This document shows, one piece after another, positions 8,106 to 15,796 of a DNA stretch of 64,000 nt (within the stretch, counting starts at the first letter, position 1; each line of letters starts with the position of its first letter). Origin of the DNA: Desulfuromusa kysingii (lineage in GTDB: Bacteria; Desulfobacterota; Desulfuromonadia; Desulfuromonadales; Geopsychrobacteraceae); assembly GCF_900107645.1 (NCBI RefSeq), contig NZ_FNQN01000003.1, positions 62,001-126,000 on the forward strand, written 5' to 3'. The notes under the pieces were generated by a model. It did not search any database. It saw only the letters and a program-made list of their open reading frames with translations, and was not told the DNA's origin. The position numbers were made by a program, and so were the translations under genes.

Positions 8106-9803
8106 ATGGAATTGACCGGATCTCAGATTTTGCTTGAATCCTTGAAGAGTGAAGGGGTCGATACGGTATTTGGATACCCCGGTGGGGCAGTCATCAATAT
8201 TTATGATGACCTTTTCGAATCATCTATCAAGCATATTTTAACTCGGCATGAACAAGCCGCTGTTCACGCGGCTGACGGTTATGCTCGCTGCACTGGCAAG
8301 GTTGGTGTCGCCATCGCAACCAGTGGTCCGGGAGCGACGAATACTGTCACCGGAATCGCGACTGCATATATGGACTCGGTGCCGATGGTTATTATCTGCG
8401 GTCAGGTCCCTACACCACTCATTGGTAATGATGCCTTTCAGGAAGCAGATATCTGCGGAATTACCCGACCCTGTACCAAGCATAACTTTTTGGTGAAAGA
8501 TATCCGTGATCTGGCAAAGACCATCAAGGAGGCCTTCTATATCGCCAGAACGGGACGCCCAGGTCCAGTTCTCGTGGATCTCCCCAAAGATATTCAGGTC
8601 AGTCATTATAAGTTTAAATATCCGGAAACTGTCAGTTTACGCGGTTATAAACCAACTTACAGTGGCAATATGCGGCAGGTTGAAAAAGCAGCCAAGTTGA
8701 TTCTGGCGGCACGTAAACCGGTTCTCTATGTCGGTGGCGGCATTGCCCTGTCTGGTGCCGATGACGTATTGCTCCGGTTGGCAGAGCAGACGCAAATTCC
8801 TGTGACGACGACTTTGATGGCCATGGCTGCTTTTCCGCAGCGTCACCCTCTGGCCTTGGGGATGTTAGGGATGCACGGAACCTTTTATGCCAATATGTCG
8901 GTCACTGAGTGTGATCTCTTGATTGCCGTTGGTTCCAGATTTGATGATCGGGTGACTGGCCGAATCGACAGCTTTGCCGAAAAGGCGAAAATTATTCACG
9001 TGGATATTGATCCGACGTCGATTGGCAAGAATGTTGGTGTGGATCTCCCTATTGTCGGTGATTTGAAAGATGTCTTGGGTAAGTTGCATGGATATTTGGA
9101 TAAAAAGCCCGAGCTGGTCGAAGATCTCATTGAAGGAACTGAAGATTGGAGGGCAATGATTGCCGAGTGGAGAGTCCGCCAACCGATGACGTATCGCTCC
9201 TCCAAATCGGTGATTAAGCCGCAGTTCGTGATTGAAAAAATCAGTGAAATGACTGCTGAAGACGCTATTATCACAACTGAAGTTGGACAGCATCAGATGT
9301 GGGCAGCGCAATTTTATACTTTCAGAAAACCGAGAACATTCTTAACTTCCGGTGGTTTGGGAACTATGGGTTTCGGACTCCCTTCCGCTCTGGGAGCCCA
9401 GGTTGCATATCCTGACCGTCAGGTTATTGATATTTCTGGCGATGGTTCCTTCCAGATGAACTCTCAAGAGCTGGCGACTTTGGTGCAGTATCAATTGCCG
9501 GTGAAAATTGCGATCCTTAACAATAATTATCTGGGGATGGTTCGCCAGTGGCAGCAGATGTTCTTTGAGAAGCGTTATAGTCAAACGGTTATGGAACTGC
9601 CCATTGATTTTATCAAACTGGCTGAGGCTTATGGTGCAACCGGCTTGCAAGCGACCAAAGTGGATGAGGTCGAAGCGACAATAAAGCAAGCTTTGGAGAC
9701 TCCCGGCCCAGTGTTGATGAACTTTAAAGTTTCAAGGGAAGAAAACGTTCTGCCGATGGTTCCTGCTGGTAAAGCGATTCATGAAATGGTTCTTGCATCC
9801 TAG
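8106..9803 (+). CDS. ilvB: Acetolactate synthase, large (catalytic) subunit
   Basis: This enzyme joins two pyruvates, or pyruvate and 2-oxobutyrate, in the first common step of valine, leucine and isoleucine synthesis, using thiamine diphosphate and FAD. The N-terminal domain has [11 protein letters not shown] and the catalytic glutamate in [14 protein letters not shown] (near residue 47). The central domain binds FAD, and the ThDP/Mg motif GDGSFQMN-16-NNNYLG lies near 444-477. Length 565 aa is typical. ATG 8106 follows GAGGAGGAA. ilvN follows 48 nt later. No leader peptide or T-box is visible in front. Confidence 0.97.
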   Translation: MELTGSQILLESLKSEGVDTVFGYPGGAVINIYDDLFESSIKHILTRHEQAAVHAADGYARCTGKVGVAIATSGPGATNTVTGIATAYMDSVPMVIICGQVPTPLIGNDAFQEADICGITRPCTKHNFLVKDIRDLAKTIKEAFYIARTGRPGPVLVDLPKDIQVSHYKFKYPETVSLRGYKPTYSGNMRQVEKAAKLILAARKPVLYVGGGIALSGADDVLLRLAEQTQIPVTTTLMAMAAFPQRHPLALGMLGMHGTFYANMSVTECDLLIAVGSRFDDRVTGRIDSFAEKAKIIHVDIDPTSIGKNVGVDLPIVGDLKDVLGKLHGYLDKKPELVEDLIEGTEDWRAMIAEWRVRQPMTYRSSKSVIKPQFVIEKISEMTAEDAIITTEVGQHQMWAAQFYTFRKPRTFLTSGGLGTMGFGLPSALGAQVAYPDRQVIDISGDGSFQMNSQELATLVQYQLPVKIAILNNNYLGMVRQWQQMFFEKRYSQTVMELPIDFIKLAEAYGATGLQATKVDEVEATIKQALETPGPVLMNFKVSREENVLPMVPAGKAIHEMVLAS

Positions 9804-9851
9804 CAAAGTGAATGAAAGTTCGGTGAACAATTTGATCGGGAGGATAAAAAA

Positions 9852-10343
9852 ATGAAACACACAATTTCAGTTCTGGTGGAGAATGAATTTGGTGTTCTTT
9901 CCAGAATTTCAGGCTTATTTTCAGGACGGGGCTTCAATATTGAGAGTCTCTCTGTCGCACCGACGATGGATCCTGATCTTTCCCGCATGACCTTGGTCAC
10001 GCGGGGTGATAATCATATTCTGGAGCAAATTACCAAGCACCTCAATAAACTTATCTCTACGATAAAAGTTGTTGATTTTACCGATGGGGAATATATTGAA
10101 CGTGAACTGGCTTTGATTAAGGTTGCCACGGATGCAGAAACCAGGGCGGAAGCTTTGCGGATTGTTGATATCTTTCGTGCGAAAGTTATCGATGTGACCC
10201 CGAAATCATACACCATTGAAATTACCGGGGCGCCAGCAAAGATCAATGGTATCTTGGAGTTACTCCGACCGATGGGGATTAAGGAAGTTGTCCGTTCCGG
10301 TCCTGTTGTGATCGGGCGTGGTGCCAAAGGGGTTGTAGGTTAA
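9852..10343 (+). CDS. ilvN: Acetolactate synthase, small (regulatory) subunit
   Basis: IlvN/IlvH binds the large subunit, activates it and gives valine feedback inhibition. The protein is 163 aa. An ACT domain occupies residues 4-75 (ISVLVENEFGVLSRISGLF, then GFNIESLSVAPT), and the C-terminal ALS_ss_C domain follows (ALIKVATDAETRAEALRIVDIF). Those motifs are typical of the IlvH-like long form. The ribosome-binding site is GGGAGGA just before ATG 9852. The next gene is psd after 21 nt rather than the expected ilvC. Confidence 0.96.
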   Translation: MKHTISVLVENEFGVLSRISGLFSGRGFNIESLSVAPTMDPDLSRMTLVTRGDNHILEQITKHLNKLISTIKVVDFTDGEYIERELALIKVATDAETRAEALRIVDIFRAKVIDVTPKSYTIEITGAPAKINGILELLRPMGIKEVVRSGPVVIGRGAKGVVG

Positions 10344-10364
10344 TTCAACATAACTGAGGATTTT

Positions 10365-11009
10365 ATGCAGAATAAAAATCAACCGATTGCGCGAGAAGGC
10401 TACCCTTTCATTGCTCTGTTTGCTTTCATAACTTTGGTTTTAGCACTTTTGGACTGGGAGGTGCTGACCTTTCTCCTCTTGCTTCTGACCCTGTTCAGTG
10501 TCTATTTCTTCCGTAATCCTGAACGGGTTGTTCCTACGGGGGATGATCTGGTTGTCGCCCCAGCTGATGGAAAAGTCATTTTTGTCGGCGACGTTCAGGA
10601 GGATCGTTATTTTAAGAAACGGGTGACGAAAGTTAGTATCTTTATGTCAGTGTTCAATGTCCACGTGAACCGGGTCCCCTGTGATGGTAAAATTGTCGAA
10701 ATGTACTACAATAAGGGGCAGTTTCTTAATGCTTCTTATGATAAAGCGAGTGAATCGAATGAACAGTCAGGAATCCTTCTGGAAACGGCGAGTGGCTCGC
10801 AAATCCTGTTTGTGCAGATTGCCGGGTTGATTGCGCGGCGGATTGTCACATATCCCGTTGTGGGTGATTTATTGCAACGTGGAGCGCGTTATGGATTAAT
10901 CAGATTTGGCTCCCGTGTTGATATCTATTTTCCTGAAAATTCAGATGTTACTGTCCTTCTTGGTGAGCGGACTATTGCCGGAGAGACAGTGCTGGGGACA
11001 ATACATTGA
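10365..11009 (+). CDS. psd: Phosphatidylserine decarboxylase (short form)
   Basis: Psd converts phosphatidylserine to phosphatidylethanolamine using a pyruvoyl group made by self-cleavage. The protein has 214 aa, the short archaeal/alphaproteobacterial/deltaproteobacterial form. Two membrane segments sit at residues 14-50. The core reads VVAPADGKV (63-71), then FMSVFNVHVNRVP (93-105), and the cleavage pair is Gly182-Ser183 in RFGSRVD; Ser183 would become the pyruvoyl group. It overlaps pssA by 4 nt, so successive enzymes of one pathway are translationally coupled within the amino-acid operon. Confidence 0.95.
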   Translation: MQNKNQPIAREGYPFIALFAFITLVLALLDWEVLTFLLLLLTLFSVYFFRNPERVVPTGDDLVVAPADGKVIFVGDVQEDRYFKKRVTKVSIFMSVFNVHVNRVPCDGKIVEMYYNKGQFLNASYDKASESNEQSGILLETASGSQILFVQIAGLIARRIVTYPVVGDLLQRGARYGLIRFGSRVDIYFPENSDVTVLLGERTIAGETVLGTIH

Positions 11010-11779
11010 CTGAGAATTGTTTAAGAAGTGAAAAGCGAGAGAACATCCGTAAAGGGGTTTATCTCCTTCCCAACCTGATTACGGCAGGGGGAATCTTTGC
11101 AGGCTTCTACGTCATTATTGCCGCCACTGATGGCAATTATGAACGGGCGGCTTGGTTTATCCTCCTTGCGGCTATTTTTGATGGTCTGGATGGTAAGGTG
11201 GCACGCTTAACGGGAACCAGCAGTAAGTTTGGTGTCGAACTCGATTCTCTGGCAGACGTTATCTCTTTCGGTGTCGCTCCGGGGGTCCTCTTATACCTCT
11301 GGGCGTTAAGACCGTTTGGTAAATTAGGGTGGCTGGCTGCATTTTTATACGTTATCTGTGGTGCCTTGCGCTTGGCTCGATTCAACGTTCAGGTCTCGAC
11401 GGTTGAATCACGGCGATTTGTTGGTATGCCGATTCCTGCTGCAGCCTGTATCGTTGCAACCTGCGTATTACTCTTTTATGAGTTGGGTGGGACCGGGACG
11501 ATAAAAATGGTTTCCATGGTTTTTCTGGTTTTCTTGCTGGCCTTTCTGTTGGTCAGTAATATCGAATACCTCTCTTTGAAGGATCCAGATCTGTTCAAGC
11601 GACAACCTTTTGTGTTGTTGGTGGTTGCGATCATGCTGTTGATCGTCATTGTTGCAAAGCCCCAAATCATGTTGTTTTTGATTGGTATTGCTTATCTGCT
11701 CTCTGGCCCCATTGGCTTCTATATTGGGTGGAGAAAAAACCGTCAGAACGGTGATCATTCCACCGCAAATGAGTCTTGA
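11006..11779 (+). CDS. pssA: CDP-diacylglycerol-serine O-phosphatidyltransferase
   Basis: PssA makes phosphatidylserine from CDP-diacylglycerol and serine, feeding Psd encoded immediately upstream. The CDP-alcohol phosphatidyltransferase motif is complete: DGLDGKVARLTG, then FGVELDSLAD, at about residues 53-79. At least six hydrophobic helices follow, and the protein ends with a charged tail. Length 257 aa. The likely start is TTG 11006, overlapping the psd stop; it yields a basic N-terminus before YLLPNLITAGGIF. Confidence 0.95.
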   Translation: MTENCLRSEKRENIRKGVYLLPNLITAGGIFAGFYVIIAATDGNYERAAWFILLAAIFDGLDGKVARLTGTSSKFGVELDSLADVISFGVAPGVLLYLWALRPFGKLGWLAAFLYVICGALRLARFNVQVSTVESRRFVGMPIPAAACIVATCVLLFYELGGTGTIKMVSMVFLVFLLAFLLVSNIEYLSLKDPDLFKRQPFVLLVVAIMLLIVIVAKPQIMLFLIGIAYLLSGPIGFYIGWRKNRQNGDHSTANES

Positions 11780-11837
11780 AGCTGTCAATTTATTGATCGT
11801 GGAGATAGGTAAAAATATTATTGTGTCATTTATTCTC

Positions 11838-11866
11838 TTGACTTAATCGACTGTTTTCGGTTGAAT
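11838..11866 (+). promoter_or_regulatory. Probable sigma-70 promoter of the leuA T-box leader
   Basis: TTGACT (11838-11843) and TTGAAT (11861-11866) are separated by exactly 17 nt, and they stand just upstream of the T-box leader. The position fits a start site near 11873, so leuA would have its own T-box-controlled transcription besides read-through from ilvBN-psd-pssA. Confidence 0.6.
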
Positions 11867-11872
11867 CTTACT

Positions 11873-12131
11873 TTAGTTCAAAAGCGTTGAAGAGGAGTAG
11901 TAAACTTTATTCTCCGTTTAAGAGAGTCGGTGGTTGCTGTGAACCGATACGGAAAAAGTTGAACTCGCCTTGGAGCTGCCGGGATGAAGCCATAACGGGT
12001 TTAGTCTCTGTCGTGAGCCTGCGTAAAAGGATAATGAAGGTTTGCCTGTTTATATAGGCGAACGAACCAGGGTGGTACCGCGAAGCTTAAGCTCTCGCCC
12101 CTGTTTTATACAGGGGCGAGGGCTTTTTTTA
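11873..12131 (+). ncRNA. T-box leader (leucine type) controlling leuA
   Basis: The leader holds the invariant T-box sequence AGGGTGGTACCGCG at 12069-12082, which pairs with the acceptor end of uncharged tRNA. Stem I elements are recognisable: AGAGAGTCGG and GGTTGCTGTGAACC near 11931-11946. In the specifier loop GAA-CTC-GCC the triplet CTC (11964-11966) is a leucine codon, matching the downstream leuA. A strong terminator follows (12090-12123 stem, then TTTTTTTATTTTT), giving the classical choice between antiterminator and terminator. Leucine starvation should raise leuA expression. T-boxes in front of leuA are known in deltaproteobacteria. Confidence 0.95.
12090..12131 (+). terminator. T-box regulatory terminator
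   Basis: CTCGCCCCTG (12094-12103) pairs perfectly with CAGGGGCGAG (12111-12120), and the stem extends to 12090/12124 with one G-U pair. A T-run follows at 12124-12130. This is the leucine-responsive terminator of the T-box; it is not the end of a gene. Confidence 0.93.
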
Positions 12132-12286
12132 TTTTTAGCAGAGAAAATTATTTCAGAGGGAAAGGGGGTGGTTCTGAGTGGAATCTGACCTAGGTGATCT
12201 AAAACAGCAACAGCGTCTGATGAATGAAGTCAACACGAACTGCCCCGACATCGAGTGATCGGGACAACCCTTTTAAGGAGTTTATT

Positions 12287-13828
12287 ATGAGTCAAAAAGA
12301 TAAAATTATTATTTTTGATACCACTTTGCGTGATGGTGAACAATCTCCCGGCGCAAGTATGAATATTGAAGAGAAGATGCGGATCGCCCATCAACTGGAG
12401 CGTTTAAATGTTGATGTTATCGAAGCGGGTTTTCCGATTGCATCAGACGGTGATTATGAGGCCGTTAAGAAAATCGCGCAAACGATCAAGGGATCGCAGA
12501 TAGCAGGACTTTCACGGTCAAGCAATATGGATATTGATCGCGCTTGGGATGCTTTACAATATGCCGGAGAGCGCGGGCGAATTCATACTTTTATTGCTAC
12601 CAGTGATATCCACATGAAATACAAGCTTAAGATGAGTGAGCAGGAGGTTTTGGATGCCGCCGTAGCTGCGGTCACGCGTGCTTCTGGATACACTCCGAAT
12701 GTTGAATTCTCTGCTGAAGATGCGGTACGGACAAAACTGCCGTTTTTGGCGAAAGTGATTAAGGCGGTGATTGAAGCTGGGGCGACAACGGTTAATATCC
12801 CCGATACGGTCGGTTATACGATCCCATCGGAATATTATGACATCATCAGCTATCTCAAAAAGAATGTCAGCAACATAGACCAGGCCATTATTTCGGTTCA
12901 CTGTCACAATGACCTTGGTCTGGCGGTCGCTAACTCTTTAGCTGCCGTTCAAGCTGGTGCCCGGCAACTGGAGTGTACTATCAACGGTATTGGTGAGCGG
13001 GCGGGGAACTGTTCTCTCGAAGAGGCAGTGATGACGCTGCGTACGCGTCACGATATTCTCCCCTACACGACCAGTGTCGTGACCGAGCAGATTACCCAGG
13101 CAAGTAAGTTGCTTTCGACTATCACCGGCATTCATGTTCAGCCAAACAAGGCGATCGTTGGGACCAATGCCTTTGCCCACGAAGCTGGAATCCATCAACA
13201 TGGGGTGATGATGGATAAGTCGACCTATGAAATCATGACACCTGAATCGGTCGGCTTAAATCAGAACAAGCTGGTTCTCGGTAAGCATTCTGGCCGTCAT
13301 GCGTTTATTGACCGTTTAAATCAACTGGGTTACAGCCTGTCTCCTGAGGAGAATCAGAAAGCCTTTGTCCGCTTTAAAACTTTGGCCGACATGAAAAAAG
13401 AGATTTTTGATGAAGATCTGGATGCCATCGTTGCTGACGAAGTCTTGCGGGTTCCCGAAATCTATAAGCTGGAGCAGATGAATGTCAGTTCTGGTTCTTT
13501 TGCTGCACCAACGGCGACTGTTGCCATGGAAATCAATGGCAAAATCAAGAGAACTGCGGTGATCGGCGACGGTCCGGTTGACGCGACATTTAAAGCGATC
13601 AAGAAACTTTCGAAGAGCAAGGCGACATTACTCAACTTCTCTCTGGGGGCTATTACCGGTGGTACCGATGCTCAAGGTGAATGCAGTGTGCGTCTGCGTT
13701 CTGTTGAGGGGCGTGAGGTGCTTGGTCAGGGTGCCCATTCAGATATTATTGTTGCCAGTGCTAAGGCGTATATCAACGCATTAAATAATCTGGCTGTAGC
13801 GGAAAAACGTTCACATACCACCATCTGA
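12287..13828 (+). CDS. leuA: 2-isopropylmalate synthase
   Basis: LeuA condenses acetyl-CoA and 2-oxoisovalerate, the first leucine-specific step, and is usually feedback-inhibited by leucine. The HMGL-like barrel begins with IIIFDTTLRDGEQSPGA and contains the metal-binding pair HCHNDLG and GERAGNCSLEE. The C-terminal LeuA allosteric domain covers about residues 395-505. Length 513 aa is normal. The frame is open further upstream to 12224, but ATG 12287 carries AAGGAG 6 nt before it and starts at the conserved N-terminus. Control is by the leucine T-box upstream. Confidence 0.97.
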   Translation: MSQKDKIIIFDTTLRDGEQSPGASMNIEEKMRIAHQLERLNVDVIEAGFPIASDGDYEAVKKIAQTIKGSQIAGLSRSSNMDIDRAWDALQYAGERGRIHTFIATSDIHMKYKLKMSEQEVLDAAVAAVTRASGYTPNVEFSAEDAVRTKLPFLAKVIKAVIEAGATTVNIPDTVGYTIPSEYYDIISYLKKNVSNIDQAIISVHCHNDLGLAVANSLAAVQAGARQLECTINGIGERAGNCSLEEAVMTLRTRHDILPYTTSVVTEQITQASKLLSTITGIHVQPNKAIVGTNAFAHEAGIHQHGVMMDKSTYEIMTPESVGLNQNKLVLGKHSGRHAFIDRLNQLGYSLSPEENQKAFVRFKTLADMKKEIFDEDLDAIVADEVLRVPEIYKLEQMNVSSGSFAAPTATVAMEINGKIKRTAVIGDGPVDATFKAIKKLSKSKATLLNFSLGAITGGTDAQGECSVRLRSVEGREVLGQGAHSDIIVASAKAYINALNNLAVAEKRSHTTI

Positions 13829-13859
13829 TCATATTGCAATGGAGGAAATAGGAGTATCC

Positions 13860-15140
13860 ATGGGAAAAACATTAGCGGAAAAGATTTTTGACCGCCATCT
13901 GCGTGATGAACCCTTTACGGGGACCAAAGTTCTTAATCTCGATCGAGTTCTTTGTCATGAAATTACAACACCAGTAGCGATTGCTGACCTTGTTTGGAGA
14001 GGAAAAGATCGGGTATATGATCGAAATAAGCTCAAAGTTGTCATTGATCATGTGACTCCCTCCAAAGATACTAAAACGGCCACTCAAGCAAAGATCTTGC
14101 GTGACTGGGCTCGGCGTCATGAAATTCCAGATTTCTTTGATGTCGGCCGCAATGGCGTTTGTCATGCCATTTTCCCTGAGAAAGGTTTTATCCGACCAGG
14201 GTTTACCGTCATTATGGGGGATAGCCATACCTGCACTCACGGAGCTTTTGGAGCCTTTGCTGCCGGAGTGGGGACGACAGATCTTGAAGTCGGGATCTTG
14301 AAAGGTGTCTGTGCTTTCCGAGAACCGGAAACGATTCGTGTCAATCTGAATGGGACGTTGCCAAAAGGTGTCTACGCCAAAGACGTTATTCTCCATGTGA
14401 TCGCTCAGCTGGGTGTGAATGGTGCGACCGACAGGGTCATAGAGTTTCGCGGAGAAATCGTCGATCAAATGAGTATGGAAGCACGGATGACTTTGTGCAA
14501 TATGGCGGTTGAAGCGGGTGGAACATCTGGCGTCTGTATGCCCGATATGACCACTGTCGAATATCTCTGGGAATTTATAAAAGATGAGTTCCCGACGAAA
14601 GAAGCGGCATTAGCTGATTATCAACAATGGGTCTCCGACGCTGATGCTGATTATGCCAGTATTCTGGACATTGATGTCTCAGGTCTGGAACCGCAAGTGA
14701 CATACGATTATAAGCCTGATTGTGTCAAGTCGATGCAGGAGATGGGCGGAACCCCGGTCGATCAAGTCTATATAGGGACCTGTACCAACGGCAGGATTGA
14801 AGATTTGCGTCAGGCCGCTGCTATCCTGAAGGGTAAAACCATAGCTGATTCTGTTCGGGGAATTGTTTCTCCAGCAACGCCAAAAGTTTTTAGTGATGCT
14901 TTGGCAGAAGGACTTATTCAGATTTTCATGGACGCAGGTTTCTGTGTCACCAATCCGACCTGCGGTGCCTGTCTGGGGATGAGTAATGGGGTCCTTGCTG
15001 AAGGGGAAGTGGCCGCGGCGACCAGTAACCGGAACTTTAACGGTCGCATGGGTAAGGGTGGCATGGTCCATTTGATGAGCCCAGAATCGGCAGCAGCGAC
15101 CGCCTTGACGGGTGTTATCACTGACGCCAGAACCCTTTAA
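13860..15140 (+). CDS. leuC: 3-isopropylmalate dehydratase, large subunit
   Basis: With LeuD it isomerises 2- to 3-isopropylmalate through an aconitase-like [4Fe-4S] cluster. Cluster cysteines lie in GTCTNGRIEDL and in CVTNPTCGACLGMSNGVLAEGE (split here as CVTNPTCGACLG); the active-site segment GDSHTCTHGAFG is near residue 119. At 426 aa it is of the shorter LeuC2/homoaconitase-like class rather than the 466-aa enterobacterial type. ATG 13860 is chosen because GGAG (13851-13854) stands 5 nt upstream; the extension to 13839 is unlikely. leuD follows after 17 nt. Confidence 0.96.
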   Translation: MGKTLAEKIFDRHLRDEPFTGTKVLNLDRVLCHEITTPVAIADLVWRGKDRVYDRNKLKVVIDHVTPSKDTKTATQAKILRDWARRHEIPDFFDVGRNGVCHAIFPEKGFIRPGFTVIMGDSHTCTHGAFGAFAAGVGTTDLEVGILKGVCAFREPETIRVNLNGTLPKGVYAKDVILHVIAQLGVNGATDRVIEFRGEIVDQMSMEARMTLCNMAVEAGGTSGVCMPDMTTVEYLWEFIKDEFPTKEAALADYQQWVSDADADYASILDIDVSGLEPQVTYDYKPDCVKSMQEMGGTPVDQVYIGTCTNGRIEDLRQAAAILKGKTIADSVRGIVSPATPKVFSDALAEGLIQIFMDAGFCVTNPTCGACLGMSNGVLAEGEVAAATSNRNFNGRMGKGGMVHLMSPESAAATALTGVITDARTL

Positions 15141-15157
15141 CGATCAGGAGAATAGAG

Positions 15158-15688
15158 ATGCAGAAAAAATTTGGTGGATCGGCAATCTTTCTTGATCGAT
15201 CTGATATCAATACCGATGAAATTATTCCGGCCAAGTACCTCACTGAAGTGACCAAAGAGGCTTTGACCCCATATATTCTTGAAGATTTAAAGCTGGAAGG
15301 TTTTGATCCTAAAGGGGATAAACTGAAGAACGCCACTGTTGTTGTTTCACGCGAGAACTTTGGTTGTGGGTCATCCCGCGAACATGCACCTTGGGTCTTT
15401 GAAGTGAACGATGTGCACACCGTCATCGCTGAGAGTTATGCGCGGATCTTTCGTCAGAATATGTTTAATGGGGGGATGTTGGCGATTGAATTGCCAAAAA
15501 CAGATATTGACCAATTGATGAAGATGCAAGAATTGGGTGATGTGACGGTGTCCGTTGATCTTGATGGGCAGTCGGTCATTGCCAAGGCTGGTGTTGAAGA
15601 AAAACGGTTCCAGTTTGAAATCAGCCAGTTTGATAAAGCACTGGTTGCGGCTGGTGGCTGGGTTGAATTTGCCGACGCGCGTTATTAA
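15158..15688 (+). CDS. leuD: 3-isopropylmalate dehydratase, small subunit
   Basis: LeuD is the swivel-domain partner of LeuC. The N-terminus reads FLDRSDINTDEIIPAKYL, and the substrate-contact motif NFGCGSSREHAPW lies near residue 66, followed by ESYARIFRQNMFNGGML. Length 176 aa matches the short LeuD2 form paired with a LeuC2-type large subunit. The ribosome-binding site CAGGAG precedes ATG 15158. It is the last gene of the leuA-leuC-leuD group and is followed by a terminator. Confidence 0.96.
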   Translation: MQKKFGGSAIFLDRSDINTDEIIPAKYLTEVTKEALTPYILEDLKLEGFDPKGDKLKNATVVVSRENFGCGSSREHAPWVFEVNDVHTVIAESYARIFRQNMFNGGMLAIELPKTDIDQLMKMQELGDVTVSVDLDGQSVIAKAGVEEKRFQFEISQFDKALVAAGGWVEFADARY

Positions 15689-15708
15689 TGACGTAACTTG
15701 TGAAAAAT

Positions 15709-15746
15709 GTAAAAGGGGTGCAGATATCTATTTGCGCCCCTTTTGT
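15709..15746. terminator. Bidirectional terminator between leuD and the histidine kinase gene
   Basis: AAAAGGGGTGCA (15711-15722) pairs with TTGCGCCCCTTTT (15732-15744) with one G-U pair. A-rich and T-rich flanks on the two sides let it work for leuD on the plus strand and for the convergent kinase gene on the minus strand. Confidence 0.85.
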
Positions 15747-15796
15747 TTTGGTGTTGTTAATCCATCGCGGTGTGAAGTTTTTAACCCCTAACCCCG

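Noticed and set aside
12224-12286. Upstream extension of leuA
   Set aside because: In-frame but with no ribosome-binding site and outside the family N-terminus; ATG 12287 has AAGGAG at the right distance.
13872-14468. Minus-strand 198-codon frame inside leuC
   Set aside because: Entirely antisense to the conserved aconitase-like core of leuC; long open frames on the reverse strand arise from codon bias.
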